Below are positions 26,230 to 35,906 of a stretch of 64,000 bases of DNA, piece after piece. Both the position numbers and the translations under genes were made by a program. The notes below the pieces were generated by a model. It ran no database searches. It was not told where the DNA came from and worked only from the letters and a program-made list of their open reading frames with translations. The stretch spans positions 248,001 to 312,000 of the forward strand of contig NZ_JAGINU010000004.1 in the NCBI RefSeq assembly GCF_017876315.1, written 5' to 3'. This DNA is from Pseudonocardia parietis. GTDB taxonomy: Bacteria; Actinomycetota; Actinomycetes; Mycobacteriales; Pseudonocardiaceae. Numbering within the stretch: the first letter of the stretch is position 1; every line of letters starts with the position of its first letter.

Positions 26230-27492
26230 GTGAGCACATTGGCTGGCAGCTTCGATCCGCGGCGTAACGCGTTCGATGTCCTGCGCCTGATCTTCGCCGT
26301 GACCGTGGCGGTGATCCACGGCATGGATATCCACACCGGAAGTCAGCCCTTCTGGGGCAACACCTCGGTGGGCAACCTCGCGCTGGACGGCTTCTTCATC
26401 CTCAGCGGCTTCTTGGTGACGCGCAGTTACCTGCGGCTCGGTTCCCCGCTGCGGTATGCCTGGCACCGGTTTCTGCGCATCATGCCGGGGTTCTGGGTCT
26501 GCCTGCTCGTGGTCGCGTTCGTCGCGGCTCCGCTCGCGGCCGTGCTGCAGGGCATGCCGGCGGCGACGGCGTTCACCGAGGCCCCGTCGGCGCTGCGTTT
26601 CGTGCTGGTCAACTCGGGACTGGTGATGCTGCAGTACGAGATCGGCGGCATTCTCGATCCGAGCGTGGCGGACGGCAGTTTCAACGGTGCGCTGTGGACC
26701 CTGTTCTTCGAGGCAGCGTGTTACGCGCTGGTGCTCGGGTTGGGTGTGCTCGGTCTGCTTCGGCGCCACCGGTGGACGGTGCTGGCTGTAGCGGGTGTCT
26801 TCGTGGTGTTGACGGTGCTGCAGGAGGCCGGCGTCGAGACGATGGTCAATGACCGCGTGCTGCGTCTGGGTTTCGTGTTCGTGCTAGGGGCGGTGGCCTA
26901 CCGGTTCGGCGATCGCATCCCGACGCGGGGCGCTCTCGTGCTCGTGGCGGTCGCGGTGTTCGGCATCAGCTTGTTCCTGTTCCAGGACTACCGTGTCCTC
27001 GGTGCGGCGCCGCTGGCCTATGTCTTCTTCTGGCTGGGGACCCGGCGTCGGCTGTCCTGGTCGATGCGCCACGACGTGTCCTACGGGATGTACATCTACC
27101 ACTGGCCGGTACAGCAGGTTCTGAACCTGACGGTGGTCTCCGCCGTCCCGACGGCGTTGTTCGTCAGTGCCGGGCTCCTTACGACGCTTCCGCTCGCGGT
27201 GGCGTCCTGGTTCCTGGTCGAACGCCGGGCGATGACGTGGAAGAACGTGACTCCGCGGATCGGGCGTCGCCGGGCAGAGGGGCACGGGCCTAGTGCTTCC
27301 ACGGTCGTGCTCCCAGCACCGCCGCAGGATCTCCGAAGTGCTCGAGAGCCCACTGGTGATCGGTCTTCGGTCCATGTCACCGACGGCCTCCCCACGGAGA
27401 GGATGCGAGTGTCCTGTCGGCTGGACGACACCGTGCCCATCAGTGTTCCGGTGGGCCGGGATCGGCTGCCACCACAGCGCGGCGGGCAGTGA
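26230..27492 (+). CDS. membrane acyltransferase (acyltransferase 3 family)
   Basis: This roughly 420-residue integral membrane protein resembles OafA/NodX-type acetyltransferases that modify sugars of surface polysaccharides or antibiotics. The N-terminal FDVLRLIFAVTVAVIHG contains the family histidine, LDGFFILSGFLVTRSYL and RFLRIMPGFWVCLL are the usual next motifs, and about ten hydrophobic segments follow. GTG 26230 has AGAGGGGA 7 bases upstream; ATG 26224 is too close to that site. The last 75 residues after TWKNVTPRIGRRR are low-complexity and may be read-through beyond the original end. Confidence 0.8.
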   Translation: MSTLAGSFDPRRNAFDVLRLIFAVTVAVIHGMDIHTGSQPFWGNTSVGNLALDGFFILSGFLVTRSYLRLGSPLRYAWHRFLRIMPGFWVCLLVVAFVAAPLAAVLQGMPAATAFTEAPSALRFVLVNSGLVMLQYEIGGILDPSVADGSFNGALWTLFFEAACYALVLGLGVLGLLRRHRWTVLAVAGVFVVLTVLQEAGVETMVNDRVLRLGFVFVLGAVAYRFGDRIPTRGALVLVAVAVFGISLFLFQDYRVLGAAPLAYVFFWLGTRRRLSWSMRHDVSYGMYIYHWPVQQVLNLTVVSAVPTALFVSAGLLTTLPLAVASWFLVERRAMTWKNVTPRIGRRRAEGHGPSASTVVLPAPPQDLRSAREPTGDRSSVHVTDGLPTERMRVSCRLDDTVPISVPVGRDRLPPQRGGQ

Positions 27493-27759
27493 TCGAGGCT
27501 GAATCAGGCCGAATGGCAAGTCAATCATCGCCGAGGTGAGCTGGGTAGGTGAGCAGTCACATCGGGCGGCGCGCAGTGGCTGTTGCACAAGCCTAGGATC
27601 CGCTCGCAGCTTACGCGAGACGCGCATCAGCTTTGGTGTGGTTGCCGCCGTAACCTGCGCGTCCATCAGTGGGCCCAGCGCTCACGGGACGATACGCAAG
27701 ATTGTGGATCTTTGCCCTCGTGACGGGCGTACGAGAGCCCGGAGCCCGATCCTGGGCCG

Positions 27760-28161
27760 GTGCCGCACCATCGCTCCGGCGTGCCCCGCCCGGCCACCGC
27801 GCGCCCCCGCGGTTATGCCGCACTTGCGCTCGGGGCTCTCGGGGCCGCTTTCGTCGCGGTCGCGATCGTCCTCGCGATCGGCACTCCGCTGGCCGTGGCC
27901 GGACTGGTCGCGTCCTCGCTCGGGGTGGTGCTTACCGGCGCGGGGCTGGTGCTCGGCACGCGCAGCGTGGCGTGCGGTCGGGCCCGCGGCGACCGCACCG
28001 CGATCGCGGCGGCCGGGATCTCGGTCGCGGGGCTGGCCTGTGGGCTGACCTGGCTGGCGGTCTTTGTCCTGACCGCGATGAGCGGCGGCCCGGTCGGTCC
28101 TGACCTGATCGGGGTCGAGCAGCCGGCCTGCACGCCTCTGGAGGTCCACGCGCATCGCTGA
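27760..28161 (+). CDS. small membrane protein, unknown
   Basis: The 133-residue product has three hydrophobic segments: YAALALGALGAAFVAVAIVL, LAVAGLVASSLGVVLTGAGL and AAAGISVAGLACGLTWLAVF. Between the last two lies the short basic loop TRSVACGRARGDRT. The pattern resembles DUF4190-like proteins. The GTG start has no clear ribosome binding site. The C-terminal VEQPACTPLEVHAHR is probably extracellular or cytoplasmic tail. Function unknown. Confidence 0.5.
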   Translation: MPHHRSGVPRPATARPRGYAALALGALGAAFVAVAIVLAIGTPLAVAGLVASSLGVVLTGAGLVLGTRSVACGRARGDRTAIAAAGISVAGLACGLTWLAVFVLTAMSGGPVGPDLIGVEQPACTPLEVHAHR

Positions 28162-28399
28162 CTGGACATGGCTCCCGGCGTCCGGAAGGGCGGTCGGCCG
28201 GGTGCCCGCCGAGCCGCAGCCACCCGAGGACACCAGCGCATTGCTGGGATGCCTGCTGCAACCTCGCGGGGTCGAACCCCAGTCCGATCCGGATCGCCGG
28301 CAGCGCATCGTCAATCACCGACGAGCACGACCATGAGCGCATCGAGCACGACCGTGAGCTCGGCTGTGCAGGCGAGCATCAGCATTAGCCCCTGTCTAG

Positions 28400-29833
28400 T
28401 ACTGCAACGGCGGTTCGGCGTGTCGTGAGAGGCTGGTCCGGGTTCGGCGGTGATGATCGTCGTGTGGTGGATCTTGCTGGGTGGGTGGCGGCGTTGGACG
28501 AGGTGATCGCGTCGATCGGGCCGCGGTTCTTCCGTCGGGAGCCTCGCGGCCGGGCCGGCACCTACGTGCGTGGACTGCTCGCGGGGTTGGAACGCAAGAA
28601 CGGCTGGACGCTGGCCGAACATGCGGGTGCAATGTCGCCGGACTCGACACAGCGGCTGTTGCGGACCGCGGACTGGGACGTCGACGGGGTCCGTGACGAC
28701 GTCCGCGACTATGCCCTGGATGCGCTCGGCGACCCGGCGTCGGGGGTGTTCGTGGTCGATGAGACCGGGTTCGTCAAGAAGGGCGTGCGCTCGGCCGGGG
28801 TGCAGCGACAGTACACCGGCACCACCGGGAAGATCGACAACTGTCAGCTCGGGGTGTTCCTGGCCTACGCCAGTTCGCGGGGGCGGGCGCTGATCGACCG
28901 GGAGCTCTACCTGCCGACGTCGTGGACCGAGGACCGCGATCGCTGTGCGAAGGCCGACGTGCCCGACGAGGTGGGGTTCGCGACGAAACCGCAGCTCGGG
29001 TTGGCGATGCTCGACCGCGCCCACGCCACCGGGCTGCTCGCCCCCGGATCGTGGGTGACCGCCGACGAGGCCTATGGGCAGAACCCGACCTTCCGAACGT
29101 GGCTCGCCGACCGCGAGATGCCGTTCGTGCTGGCCACCCGCAACGACGACGTGTTGCGCAGTCCCGACGGGCACCGCCGCCAGGCCAAGATCCTGGCCAG
29201 CATCGCCGGGGCCCGTGACCCCGATACCGGCCGCAGTGGCTGGGAGCGGCGCTCGGTCGGCGCGGGCGCGCACGGCGACCGGGACTACGACTGGACCGTG
29301 GTCACTCTCGACCCCGCCGGGCTACCCGCCGGGTGGGGACACTGGCTGCTGGTCCGTCGCCAGACCGAACCTGGCGAGGGCAAGACCCTGCGGGAGTTGG
29401 CGTTCTACCGCTGCGCTGCACCGTCCGGGACGCCGCTGCGGGAGTTGGTTCGGGTCGCCGGCGCCCGGTGGGCGATCGAGGAATGCTTCCAGACCGCGAA
29501 GAACGAAGCCGGCCTCGACCAGTACCAAGTGCGCTCCTACCGAGCGTGGTATGCCCACATCACCCTGGCCATGCTCGCCGCTGCCTACCTCGCCGCCACC
29601 CGCACCCGGGAGGCCGAAAAGGGGGGCCTCCACCCGACAACGATCAGTTGATCCCCTTGAGCGGCAACGAGATCCGCCGCCTACTCGCCCGGCTGGTTCT
29701 CACTCCAGCGGCCTGCGTGGCGACCACGATCGCCTGGTCGGTTTGGCGCCGACGCCGACAACATCAGGCCCGGACCTGCCACTACCGCCGCCGCGGCCAA
29801 CGCCCACCTACCTGACGAACCGCCGTTGCAGTA
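28400..29833 (+). mobile_element. complete IS701-family insertion sequence, 1434 bp
   Basis: Both ends carry the perfect 18-bp inverted repeat TACTGCAACGGCGGTTCG. CTAG flanks the element on each side (28396-28399 and 29834-29837), a 4-base target duplication usual for IS701 (YTAR). The single transposase gene fills the element. Perfect ends and duplication point to a recent insertion. Confidence 0.92.
28425..29651 (+). CDS. IS701-family transposase, C-terminus in the -1 frame
   Basis: A DDE transposase of the DUF4338/DDE_5 type: FVVDETGFVKKGVRSAGVQR (first Asp), SWVTADEAYGQNPTFRTWL (second Asp) and ARWAIEECFQTAKNEAGLDQ (Glu). The given frame stops at 29651. The expected C-terminal segment LIPLSGNEIRRLLARLVLTP then IAWSVWRRRRQHQARTCHYR lies in the -1 frame up to 29815. 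The switch falls on GAA AAG GGG GGC (about 29617-29628), which contains the heptamer A AAG GGG. Either programmed slippage, a real mutation, or a homopolymer error explains it. The GTG start is typical. Confidence 0.88.
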   Translation: MRGWSGFGGDDRRVVDLAGWVAALDEVIASIGPRFFRREPRGRAGTYVRGLLAGLERKNGWTLAEHAGAMSPDSTQRLLRTADWDVDGVRDDVRDYALDALGDPASGVFVVDETGFVKKGVRSAGVQRQYTGTTGKIDNCQLGVFLAYASSRGRALIDRELYLPTSWTEDRDRCAKADVPDEVGFATKPQLGLAMLDRAHATGLLAPGSWVTADEAYGQNPTFRTWLADREMPFVLATRNDDVLRSPDGHRRQAKILASIAGARDPDTGRSGWERRSVGAGAHGDRDYDWTVVTLDPAGLPAGWGHWLLVRRQTEPGEGKTLRELAFYRCAAPSGTPLRELVRVAGARWAIEECFQTAKNEAGLDQYQVRSYRAWYAHITLAMLAAAYLAATRTREAEKGGLHPTTIS

Positions 29834-30054
29834 CTAGGCCGGCGGCTACCGGGAGGGCGTCCCTGCTCCTGCGCACAGGCGGGGGGCGTTGGCCCGCCCA
29901 TCGTTGTCGAGGCGGTCGTGGCCAGTCTGGCCGCGCTGGCCGACGGTTGGCCCGTCTCCGTCTCGCGGCTCGTGGGCACGCTCGACATGAACAGTTCTGG
30001 TCCAGGCGGTCATCCTCGCCCATGAGGCCGGGTGGGTCCGACCACATGACACGC

Positions 30055-31164
30055 TCAGCCGAGGGCCGGGATCCACTGTCCGTCGCCGTCCTCGATCTCG
30101 GGCAGCGAGCGGCGCAGCTCAGCGAGCAGGTCCGGGACGAACAGCAGGACCGTGTCGGGGCGTCGGTGTGTCAGCTCGTCGGGGCTGATCACGGGGATGT
30201 CGGTGCCGGGCATCCGCAGATCGTGCTTGGCGGGCGAGGCGTCGGCGACGGCCGGAAGCAGATCGGCGCCGATCCCGGCGAGTACGAGCAGCGGCACGGC
30301 CCGCGAGGCGGCCCCGTAGCCGAGGACGACCTCACCGCGGCCGCGGGCTTCGCGCAGCATGTCGGCCAGCGCGTCGGCGCCGGGTCGCACGTGGCTTTGC
30401 AGTTCACCCACCCGTGCGGCGTCGCCGACACCGATGACCTGCTCGTAGCGCGACAGGGTGTCCACGCTGTTGTTCCCGCTCACTCCGGCGCGCGATGCGA
30501 CGAGGGTGACCGTCCCGCCGTAAAGGGAGAAGTCGCGCGCGGCGACCGCGGAGAGCCCGACCCGGGCGAGCATCTCGACCATTGCGGGCGTCGAGTAGTA
30601 GGCGAGGTGGCCGAGCCGGATCGCGTTCCACTGGCGCAGCCGCACGATCGCGGCCAGGGAGTGGAACTGCACCACCAACCGCCCACCGGGTCGCAGCCGT
30701 GCGGCACGCTCGCGCAGCGCGGCCTGCTGGTCGGCGGCGTGCATCATCGCGAAACAGCCGTCCACCACGAGATCAGCGGCTTCGCCGGGGCCGGCGACGC
30801 GACCGATGAGTCCGGCCTCGCGCAGCTGCGGCAGCCAGCTCCCGCCGTGTGGGCTGTCGTATTCGGCGACGGCGCCTCCGGGCGGGATCAGGCCCGATTC
30901 GGCGAGCCAGCCGGCCGACTCCTGGCGTTGCACGCGCAGGGCCTCCGGCTCGAGGCCAACGACCTCCTCGGGGACGTCGTCGTGGTCGGCGAGTTGCGCG
31001 AGGCCACACGCCTGGCATAGCCACAGACGTACCGGAAACGTCGGATCCGGACCCGGATCAGTACGGGCGGGGAAGAGTTCGGACGACGGCTGGTGGCCCA
31101 GATCGACGACGACATCACCCTGGTCCGACCCACAGAAGCGGCAGCTGATCACATCGCTCGTCAC
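30055..31164 (-). CDS. SAM-dependent C-methyltransferase (deoxysugar type)
   Basis: This 369-residue protein has the three-part layout of sugar C-3 methyltransferases such as TylC3/NovU. A zinc module has CRFCGSDQ and LCQACGLAQLAD. A Rossmann methyltransferase domain (GGAVAEYDSPHGGS in place of the usual ExxSNDG loop, LRPGGRLVVQFHSLAAIVRL) follows. The C-terminal domain has VVLGYGAASRAVPLLVLAGI and TVLLFVPDLLAEL. Known members are about 400 residues; the SAM loop here is unusual, so activity is uncertain. It stands alone, and the RmlC gene at 39.5 kb is the nearest related function. The GTG is supported by TAGAGT 7 bases upstream. Confidence 0.78.
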   Translation of the reverse strand: MTSDVISCRFCGSDQGDVVVDLGHQPSSELFPARTDPGPDPTFPVRLWLCQACGLAQLADHDDVPEEVVGLEPEALRVQRQESAGWLAESGLIPPGGAVAEYDSPHGGSWLPQLREAGLIGRVAGPGEAADLVVDGCFAMMHAADQQAALRERAARLRPGGRLVVQFHSLAAIVRLRQWNAIRLGHLAYYSTPAMVEMLARVGLSAVAARDFSLYGGTVTLVASRAGVSGNNSVDTLSRYEQVIGVGDAARVGELQSHVRPGADALADMLREARGRGEVVLGYGAASRAVPLLVLAGIGADLLPAVADASPAKHDLRMPGTDIPVISPDELTHRRPDTVLLFVPDLLAELRRSLPEIEDGDGQWIPALG

Positions 31165-31171
31165 TCGCTAG

Positions 31172-31191
31172 ACTCTACCTCTCGGTGAGAG
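31172..31191 (-). promoter_or_regulatory. -10 box and operator-like dyad of the methyltransferase
   Basis: On the minus strand TAGAGT (complement of 31172-31177) ends 7 bases before the GTG at 31164, fitting a leaderless transcript. Just upstream, CTCTC-ACC-GAGAG (complement of 31179-31191) is a perfect 5-bp dyad. It is placed where a repressor would block the -10 to -35 region. Confidence 0.5.
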
Positions 31192-31668
31192 TTACTCGTT
31201 CGATGCCCCGGTGGTTTCACCGTGCCGGCCATCAGCTCGGTGTCCCCGCGCACAACGACGCCGTGCCCGGCTGCCCTGCCCGGGAGACGGTCACGCCCGG
31301 AAACAGCAGTCGGGTGGTGCCTGGCGCTCGTCCGGCGAGCTTGCTGTGATGCGCCCCACGCGAGCGCGAGCGCGAATTCGGGATCGGCGATCCCCGCCGC
31401 GACGGGGGCGTCGTCGACGTGCGCACGTGGGCGCCGTCGACGGTGGACGTGACGAGCGGACGCGGGGGCTGGACGCCAGCGGTCGGCGAACACGGGCGGG
31501 TGTGACCAGGCGGCCGGCCATCGTGGGTCCGCGGGTGAAGGCGGGAAGCCGCCAGCGATACACCGGCGGCCGGGGCCGATTTCGGACCGGGTCGGGGCGC
31601 TCGGAGACGATTCGAGCGCGGCATGTGTCGGCCCGGGCCGGTCGCCGCCGCGGTGCACCAGCCCGGTA
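31192..31668. other. no gene recognised
   Basis: About 480 bases between divergent genes without a supported gene. Minus-strand pieces such as IADPEFALALAWGAS near 31350-31390 look faintly coding but match nothing known to me. Confidence 0.4.
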
Positions 31669-31695
31669 TTGGTGGTGCCTGTGCCTCCCGCCCCG

Positions 31696-33162
31696 ATGGC
31701 CTCGCAGAGCGTTGCCCGTACGCCCCCACCCAGAAGAGGCCCACTGGCGGCCGGCTCCCGCCGCCCCACCCTCGGTGGTCCGATCCGTCCCGAACCGCCG
31801 GTTCCGGGGCGTAGCACGGTCTGGCGCGACGCCCGTGTCCGCTGGGCCGTTGGCGCGCTCATGTGGGCGTCGTTGTTGCTGGTGGCGTACTGGTGGGCCA
31901 CCGGTGGGGGCCTCACCGGTGTCAGTGCCGGTGGACTCTCGGCCGTCGCCGAGGTCGGCCGGCTCGCCGGCCTGCTCGCCTCGGTGCTGCTGCTGGTGCA
32001 AGTCCTGACCACTGCCCGGGTTCCCGTGCTGGAACGGTGCTTCGGGCAGAACCGCTTGGTCGTGCTGCACCGGCGGGCCGGTGTGGTCTCGTTCAGCCTG
32101 ATGGTGCTGCACGTCGTTCTTGCGTGCTGGGCCAGAGCCCCCGGGGGGCTGGTCGCGGCGCCGCAGATGTTGTGGCACCTGACCTGGACCGAGCCGGGCA
32201 TGGTGGCAGCGACGGTGGGCACCGTGCTGCTCGTGCTGGTCGTGGCCACCAGCGTCGGCCCGATCCGGGCCCGGTTACGTTACGAACGCTGGCATCTGCT
32301 GCATCTCTACGCCTACCTCGGTGTCGGCCTGGCGTTGCCGCATCAGCTGTGGACCGGGCGCGAGTTCACCTCCTCGACCGCGCGCACCGTGTTCTGGTGG
32401 GGGCTGTGGGCCGTGGTGCTCGTGGCCGTCGTGGTGTGGCGGATCGGGCTGCCCGTTGCCCGAACGCTGCGGCACCGGATCACCGTGGCCGCGGTCCTGC
32501 CCGAGGGTGACGGCAGTGTGTCGGTCCACATGACCGGTCGCCGCCTCGACGTCCTCGGCGCGCGGGCGGGGCAGTTTCTGATCTGGCGGTTCCGGGCCGG
32601 GCGGGGCTGGACCCGGGGGCACCCCTACTCGCTGTCCGCTGCTCCCGACGGGCGCTCGCTGCGCATCACGGTCAAGGAGCTCGGTGACGGCAGCGCTGGG
32701 GTGCCGAACCTTCGGCAGGGGACGCGGGTGTTGATCGAGGGGCCGTACGGGCGTCTGACCGGCCGGGCGCGCAGCAGCCCGCGGGTCGCGCTGATCGGTG
32801 CTGGGGTCGGTATGACCCCGATTCGGGCTCTGGCTGAGCAGTTCCTCGCCGAGTCGGCGGACGTCGCCGTGGTGCACCGTTTCAGCCGTGAGCCGCTGTT
32901 CGCCCGGGAGTTCACCCGGTTGGCCCGGGAGCGGGGGTTGCGGCTCGTCGTCTCCCCCGGTCCGCGGCGCGGTACGGGTTCCTGGTTCGGGCGCGGCGCC
33001 GGCCGGGTCGACGATGTCACCGCGTTGCGGGCCCGCATTCCTGACATCGCGGTGCGCGAGGTCTACATCTGTGGTCCCGTCGGGTGGACCACGATGGTTC
33101 GGCGGACCGTGGTCGCTGCCGGTGTCCCGGATCGCCGCGTCCACGTCGAGAACTTCGGATGA
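31696..33162 (+). CDS. ferric-reductase-like membrane flavoprotein
   Basis: The roughly 488-residue protein joins a ferric-reductase-type membrane domain to a ferredoxin-NADP reductase module. Six hydrophobic segments include VVLHRRAGVVSFSLMVLHVV and RYERWHLLHLYAYLGVGLAL, with spaced histidines suited to two b-type hemes. The FAD motif is RGHPYSLSAAP, the NAD(P) loop LIGAGVGMTPIRALAEQF, and the C-terminal EVYICGPVGWTTMVRRT. It should move electrons from NAD(P)H across the membrane. The start is uncertain: TTG 31669 is the longer choice and no good ribosome site was seen for either. No FMN-binding partner is adjacent. Confidence 0.82.
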   Translation: MASQSVARTPPPRRGPLAAGSRRPTLGGPIRPEPPVPGRSTVWRDARVRWAVGALMWASLLLVAYWWATGGGLTGVSAGGLSAVAEVGRLAGLLASVLLLVQVLTTARVPVLERCFGQNRLVVLHRRAGVVSFSLMVLHVVLACWARAPGGLVAAPQMLWHLTWTEPGMVAATVGTVLLVLVVATSVGPIRARLRYERWHLLHLYAYLGVGLALPHQLWTGREFTSSTARTVFWWGLWAVVLVAVVVWRIGLPVARTLRHRITVAAVLPEGDGSVSVHMTGRRLDVLGARAGQFLIWRFRAGRGWTRGHPYSLSAAPDGRSLRITVKELGDGSAGVPNLRQGTRVLIEGPYGRLTGRARSSPRVALIGAGVGMTPIRALAEQFLAESADVAVVHRFSREPLFAREFTRLARERGLRLVVSPGPRRGTGSWFGRGAGRVDDVTALRARIPDIAVREVYICGPVGWTTMVRRTVVAAGVPDRRVHVENFG

Positions 33163-33267
33163 CCACCACCTCACCCAGAGCGTCGTCGAGCCGGTCCCCT
33201 TCCTGCTCGTGACGGCCGTGACCGCGGCGGCGAACCGGCCCGGGCGACGCGTGCCGGCTGACGCGAC

Positions 33268-34200
33268 TCAGCTGCTGTTTGTACAGGCGGGGGCGGCCGT
33301 TGCGGGTTCGCGGACGACGAGGACCGTGACCGCCAGGGCCGCCGGGAGAACGATCAGGGCCAGTAACAGCGGCCGGTAGGTGTGCGCGATGTCGTGTCCG
33401 AGTGCCAGCAGGACGGGTCCGATGGCGGAGCCGCCGACGGTCACCGCGTGGACGAGCCCGCGGACGGCACCGATCCGTGCGGTGCCGAAGTAGCGGGGCA
33501 GGGCGGCGGCCTCGACGGTGCGGAAGGTGTTGCCCGCGACGCCGAGCAGCCCGCCGTAGAGCACGGCCTGCCATCCCGGCACCAGGTATCCGCCCAGGGC
33601 CAGAGCACCCGCCATCGCGGCCATCGACCCGAGCATGACCGGACGAGGGGAGGACCGGTCCAGCAATCGGCCCGCGGCCAACGTGGCGGCCATGCCGGCG
33701 ATCGTCTGCGGGAGGAACGTGGCGGCTGCCGCGGCCGGGCTCAGCCCGCGTTCGCCGAGCACATCGACCTGGTGGAAGGTCAGCGCGGTGCTGACCAGCG
33801 CGAGCACCCCGACCCCTGCGGTGATCACCCAGAACATCGGCTCGCGGAGCACCGGCCCCAGCGAGGCATGCTGCGAGGTGCCCCCTTGGGGCTCGGACAC
33901 GGCGACGACGGGGCGGCGGGGCAGGCCCCACAGCGCCAGCGGAACCACCACCACCCAGACCGCGACGCCCTGGACCGCCCACGCGGTCCGGACGCCCTCG
34001 GCTGCGACGATGCGTTCCAGCAGCAGCGGGATCAGGGAGATTCCCGCGGACCCGAGCGCGGTCACCCAGCCGATCACCGAGCCCAGGCGCTCGGTCACGT
34101 AGTAGGCGACCAGGGTGGTGGCGGCCAGGGTCAGCGCGCCCTGTCCGGCCAGGCGGATCCCGACGAAGCCCGCGGTCAGCCCGACGACGCCGGTGGCCGG
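33268..34200 (-). pseudogene. 5'-truncated MFS transporter
   Basis: The frame encodes about 310 residues of an MFS permease of the monocarboxylate/oxalate type: LAGQGALTLAATTLVAYYVT, SVIGWVTALGSAGISLIPLL, VLREPMFWVITAGVGVLALV and VGGSAIGPVLLALGHDIAHT. It lacks the first three or so membrane helices, because the frame opens directly after a TAG at about 34201-34203. An internal GTG at 34098 could start a shorter protein. Loss of the N-terminus should abolish transport. Its stop lies 105 bases from the convergent flavoprotein gene. Confidence 0.65.
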
Positions 34201-34447
34201 CTAGAGGTCGCGCGGATAGGGGGGTGACGCACGCCCTTCGAAGGCACACAGGTGCTCGCTGCTAGTGTTTGCGGCATGTCTGCCGCTTCGTGCTCGGCCG
34301 CTTGCGCGGCAGTGACCAGGACGTCCCGCTAGCGGCGGGACGTCCAGTCGAAGACCAACATCCACCTGGAACGTCCAGCTGCTTCGTGATCCATCCGGAG
34401 CGGCCCTTTGTGCTGCTCGGAAACTCTTCTGAGTGACGGAGCAATTG

Positions 34448-35860
34448 ATGCTTTCAGGCACTTCTTCTCGCGGGCATCGCCCCGCCCCCGTGCGCGCATG
34501 GCTGGTGCTGTGCGCGATGTCCATGCTGCAGTTCTTCATCGCGGTCGACGTGACCGTGGTCAACATCGCGCTGCCCTCGATCGGCACGGACTTCGGCGTC
34601 GCCGGCCACTCGCTGACTTGGCTCGTGGTCGGCTACACCATCACCGGCGGCGGGCTGCTCATGCTCGGCGGCCGGCTCGGTGACCTGCTGGGCCGCCGCC
34701 GCACCCTGCTGGTCGGCACGATCCTGTTCGGCGCAGCGTCCCTGCTGGCGGGCCTGGCCCCGTCGTTCCCGGTCCTGGTCGCCGCCCGCCTGCTCCAGGG
34801 CGCGGGCGAGGCTGTCGCGCTTCCCGCGGCGATGGCCACCATCGTGCTGCTCTTCCCCGAGGGTCCTCGCCGGTCGCGCGCCCTGAGCGTGTGGGCCGCG
34901 GTAGCCAGCTGCGGTTTGGTGCTCGGGTTTGCTCTCTCGGGGATCGTCACTGCCCACCTGGGCTGGCGATGGATCTTTCTGATCTCGGTGCCGTTCATTC
35001 TGGTCGTGATCGTGGCCGCGCTCTTCCTGGTCCCGCCCGACCGGCTGGCCTCTCGTGAGCGGGTCCGCCTGGACCTGCCGGGCGCACTCCTGCTGACTGC
35101 GTGCCCGTTGCTGTTCACCTATGCCGTCGTCGAGGCGGGCGAGCCCGGGACGAGCCTGTGGGTGAGCCTGGCTGCGCTGGTCGGCGCAGTGTTGGCCGTT
35201 GTCGGGTTCGTGCGGGTCGAGTCGAGGTCGCTGAACCCGCTGGTTCCGCTGACCTTCTTCGCCGACCGGGCCCGGGTGCGGGCGAACCTGACCACGATGC
35301 TGCTCAGCGGCGCGTTGTCGACCTCGTTCCTGCTGTTCACCTTCTACCTGCAGGACAGGCTTGAGATGGGGCCGCTGGGAGCCGGTCTCACGATGCTGCC
35401 GCTGGCCGTGGCGCTGATCGCGGCCTCGGTGCTCGTGCCTCGCTTGCTGGGACGCTGGGGCGCACGCGCGTGCGTGCTGGTCGGGCTCGCGGCTGCTGCA
35501 GGCGCGATGGCAGTGGTCGCACTCGTGGCTGTCCTGGGTGGCGGGGCAGCGTGGCTGCTCCCGGCGATGCTGCTGATCGCAGCGGGCATGGGCTTTGGAA
35601 TCGTGGGTCTGCAGTACATCGCGGTCAGCGGGACCACTGAGGAGGACGCCGGGATCGCCTCCGGCGTCCAGCGAGCAGCCGACCAGCTCGGAGGAGCCAG
35701 CGGTGTAGCCGTCTATGTGGGCCTCGGGTTCGCCCCAGCTCTGCACGCCGGCGACCCCTTCCTGATCGCCGCGGCCTTAGCCATCGCCGGCCTGATCATC
35801 GGTGCGGTGGTCATCAGTGGCTCTCCGGCCACCACGGTGGCGCAGCCGCAGGCCACATAG
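34448..35860 (+). CDS. MFS drug-efflux transporter (DHA2/EmrB-QacA family)
   Basis: The 470-residue protein has 14 hydrophobic segments. Family motifs are FIAVDVTVVNIALPSIGTDF (motif D1), GGRLGDLLGRRRTLLVGTIL (motif A) and LLQGAGEAVALPAAMATIVL (motif B/C region). A proton-driven multidrug exporter is expected. ATG 34448 has ACGGAGC about 6 bases upstream; GTG 34433 would add five residues. A strong hairpin follows the stop. No regulator is adjacent, so its substrate and control are unknown. Confidence 0.88.
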   Translation: MLSGTSSRGHRPAPVRAWLVLCAMSMLQFFIAVDVTVVNIALPSIGTDFGVAGHSLTWLVVGYTITGGGLLMLGGRLGDLLGRRRTLLVGTILFGAASLLAGLAPSFPVLVAARLLQGAGEAVALPAAMATIVLLFPEGPRRSRALSVWAAVASCGLVLGFALSGIVTAHLGWRWIFLISVPFILVVIVAALFLVPPDRLASRERVRLDLPGALLLTACPLLFTYAVVEAGEPGTSLWVSLAALVGAVLAVVGFVRVESRSLNPLVPLTFFADRARVRANLTTMLLSGALSTSFLLFTFYLQDRLEMGPLGAGLTMLPLAVALIAASVLVPRLLGRWGARACVLVGLAAAAGAMAVVALVAVLGGGAAWLLPAMLLIAAGMGFGIVGLQYIAVSGTTEEDAGIASGVQRAADQLGGASGVAVYVGLGFAPALHAGDPFLIAAALAIAGLIIGAVVISGSPATTVAQPQAT

Positions 35861-35869
35861 CAGTCCGCG

Positions 35870-35906
35870 CCGCCACGCCGCTGTCTGTTCAGCAGCGGCG
35901 TGGCGG
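35870..35906 (+). terminator. 14-bp stem hairpin after the efflux gene
   Basis: CCGCCACGCCGCTG (35870-35883) pairs perfectly with CAGCGGCGTGGCGG (35893-35906) around a 9-base loop, starting 9 bases after the stop. There is no T-tract; the stem strength suggests a GC-type actinobacterial terminator. Confidence 0.7.

Noticed and set aside
29074..31020. 648-residue plus-strand open frame
   Set aside because: It starts inside the IS701 transposase in another frame and continues antisense to the methyltransferase. Neither part resembles a protein.
34201..34587. possible minus-strand gene between the truncated and intact MFS genes
   Set aside because: The frame overlaps the start of the intact efflux gene and has no recognisable domain.
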